NCBI GenBank assembly: GCA_933228675.1
Contig: OW121744.1
Span: forward strand, 115,653,600 to 115,717,599
Source of the DNA: Stomorhina lunata
Lineage: Eukaryota; Arthropoda; Insecta; Diptera; Rhiniidae
Direction: 5' to 3'
DNA: 64,000 bases
The position numbers and the translations under genes are program-made. The notes under the pieces are model-generated. The model was not told the origin of the DNA. It made no database searches and saw only the letters and a program-made list of their open reading frames with translations. Positions 11,573 through 22,803 of this stretch are shown here, one piece after another (position 1 is the stretch's first letter; the number at the start of each line of letters is the position of its first letter).

Positions 11573-12811
11573 ATCCACCAGAAAAAAGTCTACTTTAAGG
11601 CTTCTAGACTGATTACAAATGATACATAGATGATCGTTTAGAGTGGGGTTTTCAACTCTATTGGCACTCGGTCGTAATGTTGTTTTTGTAACACTGTTCT
11701 ATCGTTTGTACTCTAACCAAATCGGAAAACTTGTTTCTGAAACTCACACTTTCTAAGTCCAGTAAAGGAATGAAAGGGTAGTATTGACTGATCAATCTTT
11801 GGCCATCCCTTTTGTGTCCTTCATTATTCTTTTCACGGGGGCCTAATGTCTCTCAATAGGTCTGAGTTCTCGACAGTTAGGCGGATTTGTTTCTTTTGGC
11901 AACAAAACGGAACTAGTGCTAGTTTTAAGCTAAAAATAAGTTTTAATGTTAAAATATTTTGATTCTCTACTTTTCAACTCGTGAACTTCTTATATGAACA
12001 TGACTTCCATCAAGGGCTTACATATTTATTTCATTTTAAAACCTTCTTCTCTATTCGTTATGAATAATTTATAAATCATTGTAGTTCACTTTATCCATGT
12101 CATTAAAGTGCAAAAAAAAAACTGGGAAATAAGAATTGCATTAATTTGTCTTCAACTTGGAAACAAGTTTAAGTTTTGTACTGCACTTTCAGATCTGACT
12201 ATTTCAGCTGTCACAATTTTTCATATTCATCTCCTGGCTCATACATTTAAGTTGATAAAACGTAAGGTAGCGACAAAAAAAAACTAAAATACAATTGCTG
12301 TTATTTCTTAGGTTTTATTTAACATTTTTACCTTGAATTCTTTAGTATTTAATTTAAACTTCAGTCATTCTTTAACTACTTAAATGCATATAAAGGTTAT
12401 GGTTTTCTTCGTTTTACTCGAGAGCTGGGTTTTAAGCTTTTTCTGTCTATATGACTGCCTGTTTGTCTGTCTTGCTACCCCTTTTTTCTTGTTGTTGTTG
12501 TTGTTGTTGTAGCTATATGTATAAATATCTAATCTTAAAAGGTTTTAATAACAGTTTAAAAGTGTTAAAATTTTGACAGCATAATGTCCCCTCTTTAAGA
12601 GACAAGTTAACGCCTAAACTAAACTGGCTACCAAACGCAAGCAGTCAGGCTATAGGCAGCTTTTATTCTACATATGTATACTCATATGTACTAGGCTTTT
12701 TAAGTTTCCTTTTTTTAAAAGTACGTGGAAATTCTAGACATTGTTGGGAACATACATATCGCCGCTAGCCTATAAAATTACATAAGTTTTGTTAATTTTC
12801 AGAAAAAAAAT
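11573..12811. other. Spacer between the long inverted arms
   Basis: 1.24 kb with no recognisable coding or element sequence. A (TTG)7-like tract ending in TAGC lies at 12489-12511. On the minus strand this resembles the CAA-repeat tail of Jockey-like LINEs, but no LINE coding sequence adjoins it. Confidence 0.6.
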
Positions 12812-13435
12812 ATGAGCAAAGCCGAAAAACATTAAACCAAGGACAAAATGTTAAAACTATCAAAATTACGTATTTGTGTTTACGAAAAAATTTACCACAT
12901 ATTGATCCTTTATAATATAAAATGGATACAATTCTCGATTGCTCTCTTCGTGAATGGCATGTCTTTATTTACACCCATCTCGAATTTTTATAATGTTTTC
13001 AAAATAATAGGTTTTTTCATAAAAATCGCAAAAACACACATTTAGGTATCAAGTTTCAGTGTGGGCTCAAAGTCTGCCTTATTTTATACAATTAGATGTA
13101 AAAGAACCCATCAAAAGTAATTGGAGTGATATAAATAACGTCAAGTAAAAAAGGGCTCACAATGTGTAGCGTCCGTCACAAAAATAAAGGTTTTTTTAAT
13201 TTGACTAGGGAAATTTTTCTTTTTTCTCCAATTGAACTTTGTTCGTAAAGAGAACTTATAGTATGCTTTACATTAGGCTAAAAATATATATATATATATA
13301 GCATTTTTCAGAATAATATGTATCGAAAAGTGTGTAGCGTCCGTCACAGTATATATTTTTTTCAAAATGATATTTATTAAATACAAAATTTAAGTACACA
13401 TGTCTGTCTTATTCATAAAGTAATAACACTATATA

Positions 13436-14739
13436 ATGGGTGTTTTTTTTAGAGGTATAGAACTTCGAATTGAAATAAAACACAAGAAAATCGTTTTAAT
13501 GTCCATCAATTTGGCTTTATTGGAAGGATAATTTTATGCCATTAATGTTTAAATATGATTTCGGGCATGTGGCCGCCGCGGCTGGCTCGAATAAAGCCAA
13601 TTCTAAAGGTCCAATTTTCAACTACTTTTTCGAGCATATGGGGCCGTATGTTGGCAATAACGCCACGAATGTTGGCTTCCAAGTCCCCTAACTTTTCTGG
13701 TTTGTTGGCGTAGACGAGCGACTTCACATATCCCCAAAGAAAATAATCCAGTGGTGTCAAATCGCACGATCTTGGTGGCCAATTGACAGGTCCATTCCGC
13801 GAAATTATGCGCTCATCGAATGTTTCCTTCAATAAATCAATTGTGACGTGCGCTGTGTGGCATGTAGCGCCGTCTTGTTGGAACCACAACTCATCCACAT
13901 TCATGCCATCCAATTGGGGAACAAAATAGTCGGTTATCATGGCTCTATACCGGTCTCCATTTATGGTAACTGACTCTCCAGCATTATTTCGGAAGAAGTA
14001 TGGCCCAATGACTCCACCAGCCCATAGAGCACACCAAACAGTCAGTTTTTGTGGATGTAATGGCGTCTCAAGGGTCTCATGTGGATTCTCTTCACTCCAA
14101 ATGCGGCACTTTTGCTTGTTGACGTAGCCATTCAACCAAAAATGAGCCTCATTACTGAACAAAATTTTGCGATGAAAATCAGCATCGAGATCAATATCAT
14201 TTTCGGCCCATACACCAAAATCACGACACATTGCATGGTCTCGCGGCTTTAATTCTTGCACAAGCTGGATCTTGTAAGGTCGCAAGCCAAGATCTTTGCG
14301 CAAAATCTTCCATAAAGTTGATGGACAAAGCTCCAATTGCTGTGCACGGTGGCGAATCGATTCATTCGGGTCCTCTTCAACACTTTGCTCTACAGCGGCA
14401 ATTGTTTCTTCGGTGCGCACTATTCGACGTCGCTGCGGATGCGTATTATCACATAGAGTAAACGTAGTGCGAAAACGATCCATGGTTAACCGAATTAATT
14501 GCTCTGATGGACGATTATGTCGACCATAAAATGGACGGATCTTGCGGTAAACTTAGCGAACTGAACCATTATTTTCGAAATAAATTTGCACGATTTGCAA
14601 GCGTTGTTCTTTTGTCAACCTGTTCATGATGAAATGGCAAACCAAACTAAATATTAATCACTTGACAGCTGACAAAATGGCCGCCAGTTAAAAAAGTGAT
14701 GCCAACTTAAAGTTCTATACCTCAATAAAAAACACCCGA
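13436..14739 (-). mobile_element. rosa-type (DD41D) mariner, copy 1, TA target duplication
   Basis: The ends read ATGGGTGTTTTTTTTAGAGG (13436) and, from the right, TCGGGTGTTTTTTATTGAGG; both continue TATAGAACTT. TA flanks both sides (13434-13435, 14740-14741). Length is 1,304 bp. The uninterrupted left arm of the surrounding inverted repeat preserves the target without the insertion at 10993-11012, which confirms the boundaries. It carries a dead transposase on the minus strand. Confidence 0.95.
13542..14627 (-). pseudogene. rosa-type mariner transposase (DD41D), inactivated
   Basis: The start ATG at 14627-14625 gives MNRLTKEQRLQIVQIYFENN. Codon 25 is TAA (14555-14553), after which the frame is open to 13542, 361 residues in all. 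Motifs in order: helix-turn-helix region, RRRIVRTEETIAAVEQSV, LFSNEAHFWLNGYVNKQKC, WCALWAGGVIGPYFF, WFQQDGATCHTA and CDLTPLDYFLWGYVKSLVY. The second and third Asp are separated by 41 residues, the rosa spacing. The first catalytic Asp is replaced by Asn (FSNEAHF; the sister copy has FSDEAHF). So it is dead by both a nonsense codon and an active-site change. The C-terminus GGHMPEIIFKH looks complete. Confidence 0.93.
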
Positions 14740-15579
14740 TATATCTACAGATTAAATTTAAGGTATTATGTGTTAAAAAAAACTTACAGTGGGGCAAATT
14801 AGATGCTTTTGAAAATTTATTTTTTTATTTTTTGGGAAACTCTAACATCTAGCCTCAGTATTCTTGGGACGAAAAATAAAATGTAAAATTTGTAAAACTT
14901 TAAATAAATATATGTATGTAGCCGTTTTGCGAAATATTAAATTGTCCCAAAAAATCGCATTTTTAACCGCGAATATAAATATGAAGGAGATGAAATTCGG
15001 TAACAAATAACACCATTATTTTTACTGATTTACGAACCCTTAAAAAAATATATGAAATATGAATTTTTCCTAATAAAAAACGCGTCCGCAACAGTTCATT
15101 TATGGATTTTTGGTGAAACTGGAGACTTTAAAATATTTTATAAAAGCGGTTTTGTAATCCTCTGATTTTCCTCTATCTTCAATGTATTTACAATTTTTTT
15201 ATTACTATGACCGTTTTGATGAAAATTACAGAAGCACGTGTTGAAAAAGAAGTCACTTCCATTTTTTGCAGCGTCCATCACAGCGCTTTAAAAGCGAATA
15301 TCTTTTTCCTCCAAAGCAAGTATGTAAATGAACAAAAGCCATTCGAGAGCACAATCGATGGCCTCATATTCTCCGAAATCTGCGCAAAGATATCTCGTGT
15401 AAAACGATAATGGGATTCATTTAAGTACAACAAAATCGTTACAAATGTATCGTCCGTCATGCAGGATTTGCCCATATATAAAGTACACTTGTAGCTTTAT
15501 CAACAATATTGTAAAAGCCTCTAATCACGAAGTACTGGTCGGAAGAAATATCTCCAAATGATCTCAGAGAAGGTCTTAT

Positions 15580-16185
15580 TATAAAACTGAAAAAAAAGAA
15601 AATTTGGAGGACTTTTCGAATTGGAGGGGCATTACCCTTCTTAACATCGTTAACAAAGTTATATCCCATATTCTACACAACCGCATAGCAACCATTTTCG
15701 AACCAAATCATGTATTGATCACATCAAGTCATTGTGCAGTCGGTTGAATGGCGATTCCCCCTCTATCTACTACTTATAGACTTCAAACGCGCATTTGACA
15801 CATTAGAACAAAGTGCAATCTGGAAAGCTCTAAGGTGTAAGGGAGTCCCTAAAAGTTTATACAAGTCATCAAGGAGCTTAACAACAACGCATTCTGCTGT
15901 ATTCTTCATGAAGGTTCACAGAGCAAACCCATTAGTATTAAGGCAGGAGTTTGCCAAGGCTGTGTGCTGTCTCCACTGCTATTCAACATAATGCTCGATG
16001 TTGTTTTGTGTCATTCGATGTCTGTCGTGGGGTCTTCATGATAAATTAGATGACGTTTCTCTAGCATTCAGTTAAAAATTCAAACCTTTGCATCCCGTGC
16101 CGCTTTAGCTGGCCTTTAAATTAACATTAAGAAAACTAAGTCATTACGATTAAACTCATTTAATGAGTCCAAATTTCATCTATAT
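15580..16185 (+). pseudogene. RTE-like LINE reverse transcriptase fragment
   Basis: Across three frames the plus strand reads NWRGITLLNIVNKVISHILH, then YLLLIDFKRAFDTLEQSAIW (motif A, both Asp present) and KALRCKGVPKSL. IKAGVCQGCVLSPLLFNIML follows, then WGLHDKLDDV, then QTFASRAALAGL and INIKKTKSLRLNS. The order is that of the LINE RT palm. The catalytic F/YADD box expected after WGLHDKLDD is deleted, and several frameshifts are present. It ends where a fragment of the dispersed repeat begins (CACCTCTGGTGGTGAAGGGT, 16198). 'RTE-like' rests on motif style, not on a tree. Confidence 0.85.
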
Positions 16186-16495
16186 ATATATAATTCCACC
16201 TCTGGTGGTGAAGGGTATATAAATATCCCAAAGGTTCGCGCCGAAGCAGTGAAATTTTTATTTTTTACATAAGCCCTTTTTCACTTCAGTTAACGATATC
16301 TAAATTCAGTTAGACAGACCTTTATTTGAATAGATTTATACAGGAATACAATATACATATGTATGTCCATATACCTTTGAATACTTTTAAGATGAAAGCT
16401 GAAATAAACAGCAAAATGAATGCTGGGTCTTCTGAACAATGCCTTCACGTTTTTGTATGCGAACAATTTTATCTACATAAATAGAAATACATTCA

Positions 16496-16790
16496 TACGA
16501 GGGCAGATTAATAAGTGCGTGTCCTTTGGTTAAAAAAAAGTTTTTTTTTTTTTACAAAAATTTAATTTATTTTTTAACATAGTCTTCTTTTAGCTCTATG
16601 CAATTAGTCCCACATTTCTTCAATCTTTTTATTCCTTCCGAAAATAATGATTTATCGAGGTCGTAAAATAGAAAATGTTTGGAACATCATTTCGTTGTTG
16701 GAGTCAAATCTTTTTCCGCCTAGTCATTTCCCTATAGAATTGACACAATAAGTTATATATCGTGAATTTTTTCAATTCTTTCGGATGTAG
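16496..16790 (-). pseudogene. Mariner remnant: transposase C-terminus and one inverted end
   Basis: The minus strand from about 16668 to 16567 encodes FYDLDK then SLFSEGIKRLKKCGTNCIEL and KEDYVKK-stop, the characteristic mariner C-terminal tail. The outer end ACGAGGGCAGATTAATAAGT (16497-16516) has the mariner TIR form. Upstream sequence decays into stops by about 16790, and the other end and catalytic domain are missing. Confidence 0.8.
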
Positions 16791-16799
16791 AGACCTCAA

Positions 16800-17780
16800 C
16801 TAAGCGTCAGAACGATCGACATCGGCAACCAGATAACTCGTTTGTTCGCCCACGTTGCCTTGTTTCCTGGGAATCTGGAATTCTCCCTTAGATAAATTGT
16901 CATATATGAAATTTTAGAAAAATCTTAATAACTCCTAGCTATTTTCTCTGTTAGATATTTTGACTATGGATCCTAACAGAAAACATCGCCAGCTGCAACC
17001 CGATATTTACTCATTTGCCTTGTTTCCTGGGAATCTGAAATTCTTTTTTAACGTAAATTTTATAAAAATCTCAATAACTCCTTGCAACTCGGTCTGTTAG
17101 ATATTCTGACTATGGATCCTAATAGAACATCGCCAGCTATAACCTGATACCTTCTTTGTCCGCTCACGTTTCCTTGTTTCTTGGGGATCTGGAATCCTGC
17201 CTTAGCATAATCCTGCATATGCAATTCTAGTAAAATCTCAATAACTCCTAGCCACTTGCTCTGCTAGATATTTTGTCTTTGGATCCCAATAGAATACACC
17301 GTCAGCTGCAACCCGATACCTCATTTGTCCGCCCACATTATTTTGCTTCCTGGGAATCTAAAATCTTTCCTTAACATAATCTGACATATGTAATTAAAAA
17401 AAATCGCAATAACTCCTAGCAACTTACTCTGTTAGATATCGCCAGTTACAATTCGATATCTCATTGTCCGCCCGCATAACCTTTCTTCCTCGCAATCTGG
17501 AATTCTTCCTTAACCGAATCCCATATATGAAATTTTAGAAAAATCTTAATAACTCTTCGCAACTTGCTCTGTTAGATATTCTGACTATTAGTGCTCATAG
17601 AAGACATCTTCAGCCAAAACTCGATAGGTCATTTGTCCGCTCACATTGACTTGTTTACTGAGAATCTGGGATCCTTTCTTAGCATAATCCCACATTTGAG
17701 ATTTTGAAAAACTGTTAAAAAATCCTTTCAACTCGCTTTGTTGTAGGTTCTGTGGGTACCCATAGAAAACATCCTCAGCT
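16800..17780. repeat. Imperfect tandem array, unit about 140-168 bp, six copies
   Basis: The landmark TTGTTTCCTGGGAATCTGGA or a variant recurs near 16857, 17018, 17173, 17341, 17481 and 17649. Each is followed by a TTAGATATTYTGACTATGGA block and an 'aacatcgccagctgcaacc' block. Copies have diverged by roughly a fifth. No open frame. The last copy abuts a SINE. Confidence 0.8.
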
Positions 17781-17796
17781 ACAATTCGATTGTGAA

Positions 17797-18092
17797 CCGT
17801 TGTGGTATAGCAGGTTAGTCATCCGCCTAGCATACAAGAGGTCCCAAGTTCAAACCCCCGGTCAGATCCACTTGAAAAAATTAATTTTTAAAAAAAGCGG
17901 CGGTTCACCTCATAACTCTGCTGGTCACTGGTTATTAAGTGTTAGGCTATGTAAAACTTCTTTAACTAATGCATTTGTCGATCGGAGCCGGAGTTGAAAC
18001 GTAGGTCCCTTTCAATGAGTCTAAAAATAGATTCTGATGCAGGTCATTGTCTGCGAGAAGTACCCCTTGTTCCAATTGGAATGTTGTCGGGG

Positions 18093-18139
<47 letters not shown>
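17797..18139 (+). mobile_element. tRNA-derived SINE with (TA)n tail, copy 1
   Basis: It starts CCGTTGTGGTATAGCAGGTT. The tRNA-like head has an A-box-like TATAGCAGGTTAG and a B-box AAGTTCAAACC (consensus GTTCGATCC in the other copies). A roughly 230-bp body follows, ending TTGTCGGGGAATTATATA in the (TA)n tract at 18096-18139. The same 5' and 3' ends are in the copy at 44557-44884. No clear target duplication found here. Confidence 0.85.
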
Positions 18140-18143
<4 letters not shown>

Positions 18144-18633
18144 GTGTATTTCCCCTTACAGCTTTTTTACACATTCGTCTAGATTTAAGCAAAAAGACTT
18201 CTGGAAAGAGAAAGGAAGACTAAGGGTTTTCCTTAATTATGATTGACAAACTCGGAACTGCGTTGGTATTTTCTGCAGAAGCTAAAAAAAGAAGATACTC
18301 TCTAGCCTTTCCTGTTTCTATTTATTGGTGGTCATACTGGGTCAAATTTCTTATGAACTGGAATCTGCTTATATCTCTCGCATTTGCTTAATTTTAAGGT
18401 TATGTTATATCTGTCTACGGACTTATTTATTCCCAACTTATGTGACCCTCTTTAGATAATCTTTCTCACAGTTTACTGACGCTATCAAGGCCTGTTTCCG
18501 TCATGACTGGCCTCTGTCTGATTGGAAGGCACGCTTTTAGTCTGATGTTTGTGACGAGTGAATTTTAGAGAACCTTTGGCGACTGATATCTTCCTCGAAC
18601 TGGATCTCTGTGGTGTACAAAAGAGCATAAAAT
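18140..18633. other. Unannotated stretch
   Basis: Nothing supportable seen. The 77-codon minus frame at 18485-18718 runs into the neighbouring TIR element and has no recognisable motif. Confidence 0.5.
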
Positions 18634-18635
18634 CT

Positions 18636-19238
18636 GGGGCCAAATTACGGCATTCGATATCGATCGAAATTTTAGAAATTTTCAAAATATTTGTATAGCA
18701 TACTTTAAGGATCATCAAAATTATTTAAAAGATGCACAGTTTACTATATTTTTTTGAAGTTATTTGCCAAAAGATGAACAATAGTAAAAGAGTTTTGATT
18801 GAACTATATGTTTTTTTAAAAACAAATCAAAATGGATAATAAAATTTCAATAAACTTTTTGCATCGAAGTAACTTTCAACATCCCTAAAGTATACTTCAC
18901 AATATTCGCTTAAAAATCTGGGCCCAAATTACCACATTCAATATCGATCGAAATCTTAGACATTTTCAAAATATTTGTATAGCATACTTTAATGATAGTC
19001 AACAATTTTTAAAATATGCTCAGTTTACTTTATTTTTTTGTAGTTATTTGCCAAAAGATGACCAGTAGTAAAAGTGTTTTAATTGAACTATTTGTTTTTA
19101 AAAACGAATCAAAATGGATTCCAAATTTCAATAAACTTTTTGCATTGAAGTAACTTTGAACATCCCTAAAGTATACTTTACAATATTTGCTTAAAAGTCT
19201 GAGTTTTCGATCGATATCGAATGAGGTAATTTGGCCCC
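18636..19238. mobile_element. TIR element with an internal ~290-bp tandem duplication
   Basis: The ends GGGGCCAAATTACGGCATTC (18636) and GAATGAGGTAATTTGGCCCC (ending 19238) are inverted repeats that continue inward with a shared GATATCGATCGAAAA. The interior is two head-to-tail copies (about 18636-18925 and 18926-19215). The second begins with a decayed repeat of the left end, CCCAAATTACCACATTCAAT. No frame; no clear target duplication. Confidence 0.75.
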
Positions 19239-19273
19239 TGGTCTAATAGTTTTATAAATATTTTAAAGTTTAA

Positions 19274-19541
19274 CCCTAGAACGTCATCCTTCGTCAAAAT
19301 GACTACGGAAAATTTTATTTTCAAATTAAAACAAAAAAAGGGGGCTGTAATATGTTAAGTTTTTATTAATAATTAAGAAATAAACAAATGAATTTCTTTA
19401 AAAATTTATTAAAAAGAGTCTGTTAATACATAAGAAAACTATTTTGGTATCCGTTTTTGATCACGAAGAGTTTTATTGTCTCGTAGTCAAAATGACGAAG
19501 GATGACGTTAGTGTATGTAAAATAAGGATGACGTTCCAGGG
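19274..19541. mobile_element. piggyBac-like MITE, 268 bp, TTAA target duplication
   Basis: The ends CCCTAGAACGTCAT and ATGACGTTCCAGGG (13 of 14 paired) are flanked on both sides by TTAA (19270-19273, 19542-19545). This is the piggyBac arrangement, and the CCCTAGAA start is close to the known piggyBac terminus. Subterminal inverted words ATCCTTCGTCAAAATGAC and GTCAAAATGACGAAGGAT form a second pair. Non-coding. Superfamily assignment is by ends and target site. Confidence 0.9.
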
Positions 19542-19589
19542 TTAAGTAAGTTTGTAAATCAGAATTTTAGGCTAGATTTGGAACTTTTT

Positions 19590-20290
19590 CCAATTTATTT
19601 ATTCTGTTATCCTTGACTCCCAGTGGAGCATAGGGCCTCAACCATCCTTTTATAACGTACTCTATTGCGAGATGTTAGGCCTACATCATTCCATGAATAG
19701 TTTGCTGCCTGTAACTCCGCATCAATTGACTTTCTCCACGTTCGAGCAGGTGCACCAACGCGACGGCCGCTTCCTTGTGGATTCCAACGAAGCGCTTGTC
19801 GAGCAATTTTGGTATTTGGCCTTCAATGTGTGTCATTTCCGTTGACATACCTCTATAGAAGATGGGATTTGGTTTGTAGCATTTTATTTCTTATGCGATT
19901 TGGCTACCATCTATAAAGGATTTGCCGCAAGCATTTATTTGCAAAGGTTTGTAGGCGCTTATCGATGACATTTGTGCGTTTCCAAGTTTCGCAGCCGTAA
20001 TACAAGATTGACTTTACATTCGAGTTATATATTCGTAACTTAGTTGTTGTTTATATTTGCCGAGATTTCTAAATAGCTCGGAGAATGCCTAATACAGATT
20101 TGCCTTTTGTAGATACCAAACTACCAAGATAACTAAAGGTACCTACACATCCAATAACCTCGTTATCCACTTTGATGTGTGGCGTCGGGTTTGCGCCATA
20201 GCCTCCAGGCATAATCTTTGTCTTGAATATTGATTTCCAGCCTAGCTGCCCGTGATTCGACTGTAATAGCGCTAGTGTTTTCCAATTTAC
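19590..20290 (-). pseudogene. RTE-like LINE, C-terminal end of ORF2
   Basis: Minus-strand motifs, from 20150 downward: TFSYLGSLVSTKGK, KLRIYNSNVKSILYYGCETW, KRTNVIDKRLQTFANKCLRQ, ARQALRWNPQGSGRR, and AELQAANYSWNDVGL leading to VRYKRMVEALCSTGSQG and the stop near 19610. 'YLGS', 'YGCETW' and 'ALRWNPQGxRxxGxPxxTWRR' are standard landmarks of the end of this LINE type. Two or three frame breaks occur. The same tail recurs on plus at 48608. It could come from the same family as the RT fragment at 15580, but the two do not overlap, so this cannot be shown here. Confidence 0.85.
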
Positions 20291-21494
20291 TAGGGTCTAT
20301 CAATCCTCAATTACTCACATACAAGTTTCCAAAGTTTTCGTAACTCTCAAAAGCAACAAAATATTTTGAAAACCATAATTTTAAAGCTGTAATTCCTTCA
20401 TATCTGAAATCGTTTATTTCGACCAATCATTTTTATTAATTCGGCACTTAATTTTATTATGCGGTAGAGCACCTCATTAGGCCAGTTATTGACCACATCT
20501 TTAATGAATAGTTTTGATTGTACGGTTGGGTTTTTTTTTTGTTGGTGTTGGTGCGACTGCCGCTAGGAAACCCAATGAAGCCCTAAATAAAATCAATTCG
20601 TTGCACATTCTAAACGACAACGAAATCAAAAAGAACGAAAAATTAAAAAAAAAATAAAAGAAATCCAGTTTTCAGATTCGTCTTGCTAGAGGTTTCTGAT
20701 TTCTTGTATTTAAATTTAATATATAGGTTTAGGTTTCTGTACACCAACACGAGCAACAGCACCAGCACTACCATCATTTATTCCTTTGGGTTTAAAAATG
20801 TTTTTTGAAAAAAAAGTAAGCACAAAAGCCTCTTATAAAAAATCTGAAGAAAGAAAGAAAAAAAAAAAAACAATCTGTACGTTTTCTTGACACCTTCAAA
20901 AGCGTGAAAAACAATTCTTTTCAAATTGAATTCAATTGTTTGGTTTCTGGACCGGACTGACTCTGCTTGTATATTTTGGGATTTTTGTTTCGCTGTTGTT
21001 GCTTTGCCGGTTTTAGATGATTTTGTGTATTTTTTCGGTACAATTTAAGTTTGAATTGTTTATTCTATTCAGTTTTTGGTTTTGGAATTTTTATTGTGTT
21101 TATTTTCTTCTTTTGTGGCATCTTCTTCTTTTTTTTAGACATTGTCTTAAACTGAAGCCTTTTGCTTCTTTGGCTTAAGTTTTGAATTTGGTTATACAGA
21201 TTGTTATTGCTGTTGCCTGTGTTTTCCTCTAAGAATTGGTGTTAGTGTTGGCGTGAAAATTTCTCACTTTTGCTTGATCATTCCAAAGATCCGAACAAAA
21301 ACAAAAAAAAAAAAAAGAAAACAATATAAAATAAACCGACAAAATTTAGGAGGGTAGTTTGAAAAGTTCTTACATATTAGAAATCAATCCATTTTGAATA
21401 TTTTTTTATAAATAACTTTACAATGTAATATCTCGTTTGTTTTTAAAAAGTTCGATGTTTTCGGAGACAAAAGTTGAGATATTACAAAAATATA
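20291..21494. other. Unannotated AT-rich, low-complexity stretch
   Basis: No element ends or motifs seen. On the minus strand 21310-21080 is CAA/AAG-rich and leader-like, with a 26-codon lysine-rich frame. There is no convincing donor, so I do not call an exon. Confidence 0.5.
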
Positions 21495-21690
21495 GTTTTC
21501 CGCTGTTTCCCTCATTTGGTCTTATATGAGAGCTAGGGTCAAATATGGACCGATTATAAAATAAACTCAAAATTCTCATTATCTTCAGATTTACGAGCGT
21601 TTTACTGATTTTTGTCTCATTTAGTGCGTTTTGGCAGAGAAGTTTGTATGGGAGCTATGGTCAAATGTGGACCGATTTCAACTAGCCTCA
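21495..21690 (-). repeat. Fragment of the dispersed 'TATACC...ACTTGTTT' repeat
   Basis: It contains CTGTTTCCCTCATTTGGTCT, GAGAGCTAGGGTCAAATATG and GGGAGCTATGGTCAAATGTG. These are complements of internal parts of the copy at 22030-22803. Both ends are missing. Confidence 0.75.
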
Positions 21691-21699
21691 AACAGCTAG

Positions 21700-21890
21700 T
21701 TCAATATAATTACCAGGGATTCCGACAACAACTCTCTTACGAAGCCCACAGAGGTGCGCGATGGGGTTAAGGGTGACTGGGGCGGCCAGTCAAGGACTTT
21801 GTATCCGTTGTCATTGAGCCATTTTTGTGTTAGTTTGGCGGTGTATTTGAGGTCATAGTCCTGTTGGAAAATTACCTTTTTCGTTCAAGA
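21700..21890 (-). pseudogene. Tc1-family transposase fragment
   Basis: The minus strand from about 21885 reads FQQDYDLKYTAKLTQKWLND, then NGYKVLDWPPQSP. After a frameshift it reads LNPIAHLCGLRKRV. This matches the Tc1 block 'QQDNDPKHTxxxxxxWLxxNxxxVLxWPxQSPDLNPIEHLW'. The final catalytic Glu is Ala here (NPIAHL). Terminal repeats were not found; it abuts the dispersed-repeat fragment. Confidence 0.85.
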
Positions 21891-22029
21891 ATCCAAATTT
21901 TTCGCAGAAACGGCCAGAGTATTATTCTATATACATTATTAGGGTGCACCTTATTTGACAAAAATGCGAAGTTGAACCGTAACTCCCTCCAGAAATGTTC
22001 TACGTAACATAAAAACATGATGCAAATTT

Positions 22030-22803
22030 TTATACCATTCACCACCATAGGTGGTGAAGGGCATAGAAATATTTGTCTTAGACCCATCTTTTAGTATACC
22101 AATAGGCTTATAATCCCTTTCTGAGTCGATTTAGCGATGTCCGTCCGTCCGTCTGGCTGGCTGGCTGGACCCCCATGTAAACCTTGTAATCAAACTACAG
22201 GTCGCAATTCTAAAGATAATTTAATGAAATTTGGCACAGATCATTTTTTGATAATGGGACCATGGCTATTGAAATTCGTCAAAATCGGTCCATTATTTAT
22301 GGTACCTCCCATAGGTCCCACTTCCCGGAATTGATATATTGGCCACAAAAATGAATATTTTTTCATGAAATTTAAAACAAATACTACTTATGTAAACCTA
22401 AATCACTGTACCAAATTTCGTTGAGATCGGTCCACATTTGACCATAGCTCCCATACAAACTCTTCTGTCAAAACGCACTAAATGAGACAAAAAGTCACTA
22501 AAACGCTCATAACTCTGAAGATAATGAGAATTTTGAGTTTATTTTTTGCATACATAACTTTTGTAACAACTGTAATCAATTTGCCAAATTTCGAGATAAT
22601 CGGTCCACATTTGACTATAGCTCTCATATAAGTCCAAATGACGGAAACAGCTTAAATACACAAGTTTTGAGAAAATGTTTGTATGATGGCAAAATTTAGC
22701 AAATATTTGTCTTTATACAGGAAAAATAACACCTTTGACCTTAGTGGTGAAGGGTATCGTATGGTCGGGCTTTACCGACTATAGCACTTTCTTACTTGTT
22801 TTA
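22030..22803 (+). repeat. Dispersed 'TATACC...ACTTGTTT' repeat, longest uninterrupted copy
   Basis: It begins TTATACCATTCACCACCATA with a small hairpin (CACCACCATAGGTGGTG). It contains a GTCCGTCCGTCTGGCTGG tract at about 22140-22168. It ends GGGTATCGTATGGTCGGGCT ... TAGCACTTTCTTACTTGTTT. Recurrent internal phrases (GGTCCACATTTGACCATAGC, twice) suggest an internal duplication. Other copies: 6238, 7771-10192, 16198 (end only), 21495, 44444. No protein. It resembles mini-me or INE-1-like fly repeats. Confidence 0.85.

Larger units (their letters stand above)
12812..15421. repeat. Right arm of the long inverted repeat, interrupted by a mariner
   Basis: Excluding the 1,304-bp mariner and one TA, the arm is about 1.3 kb, the same as the left arm. 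It carries complements of the motif, e.g. GTGTAGCGTCCGTCACA, at about 13163, 13331, 15080 (degenerate) and 15268. A further copy lies just outside at 15447. Similarity to the left arm stops near AAATGAATTCCA (10296) and ATTCATTTAA (15412). Confidence 0.85.

Noticed and set aside
17797..17870. tRNA-like sequence as a functional tRNA
   Set aside because: It is the head of a SINE found three times with an attached body. The acceptor stem does not close.
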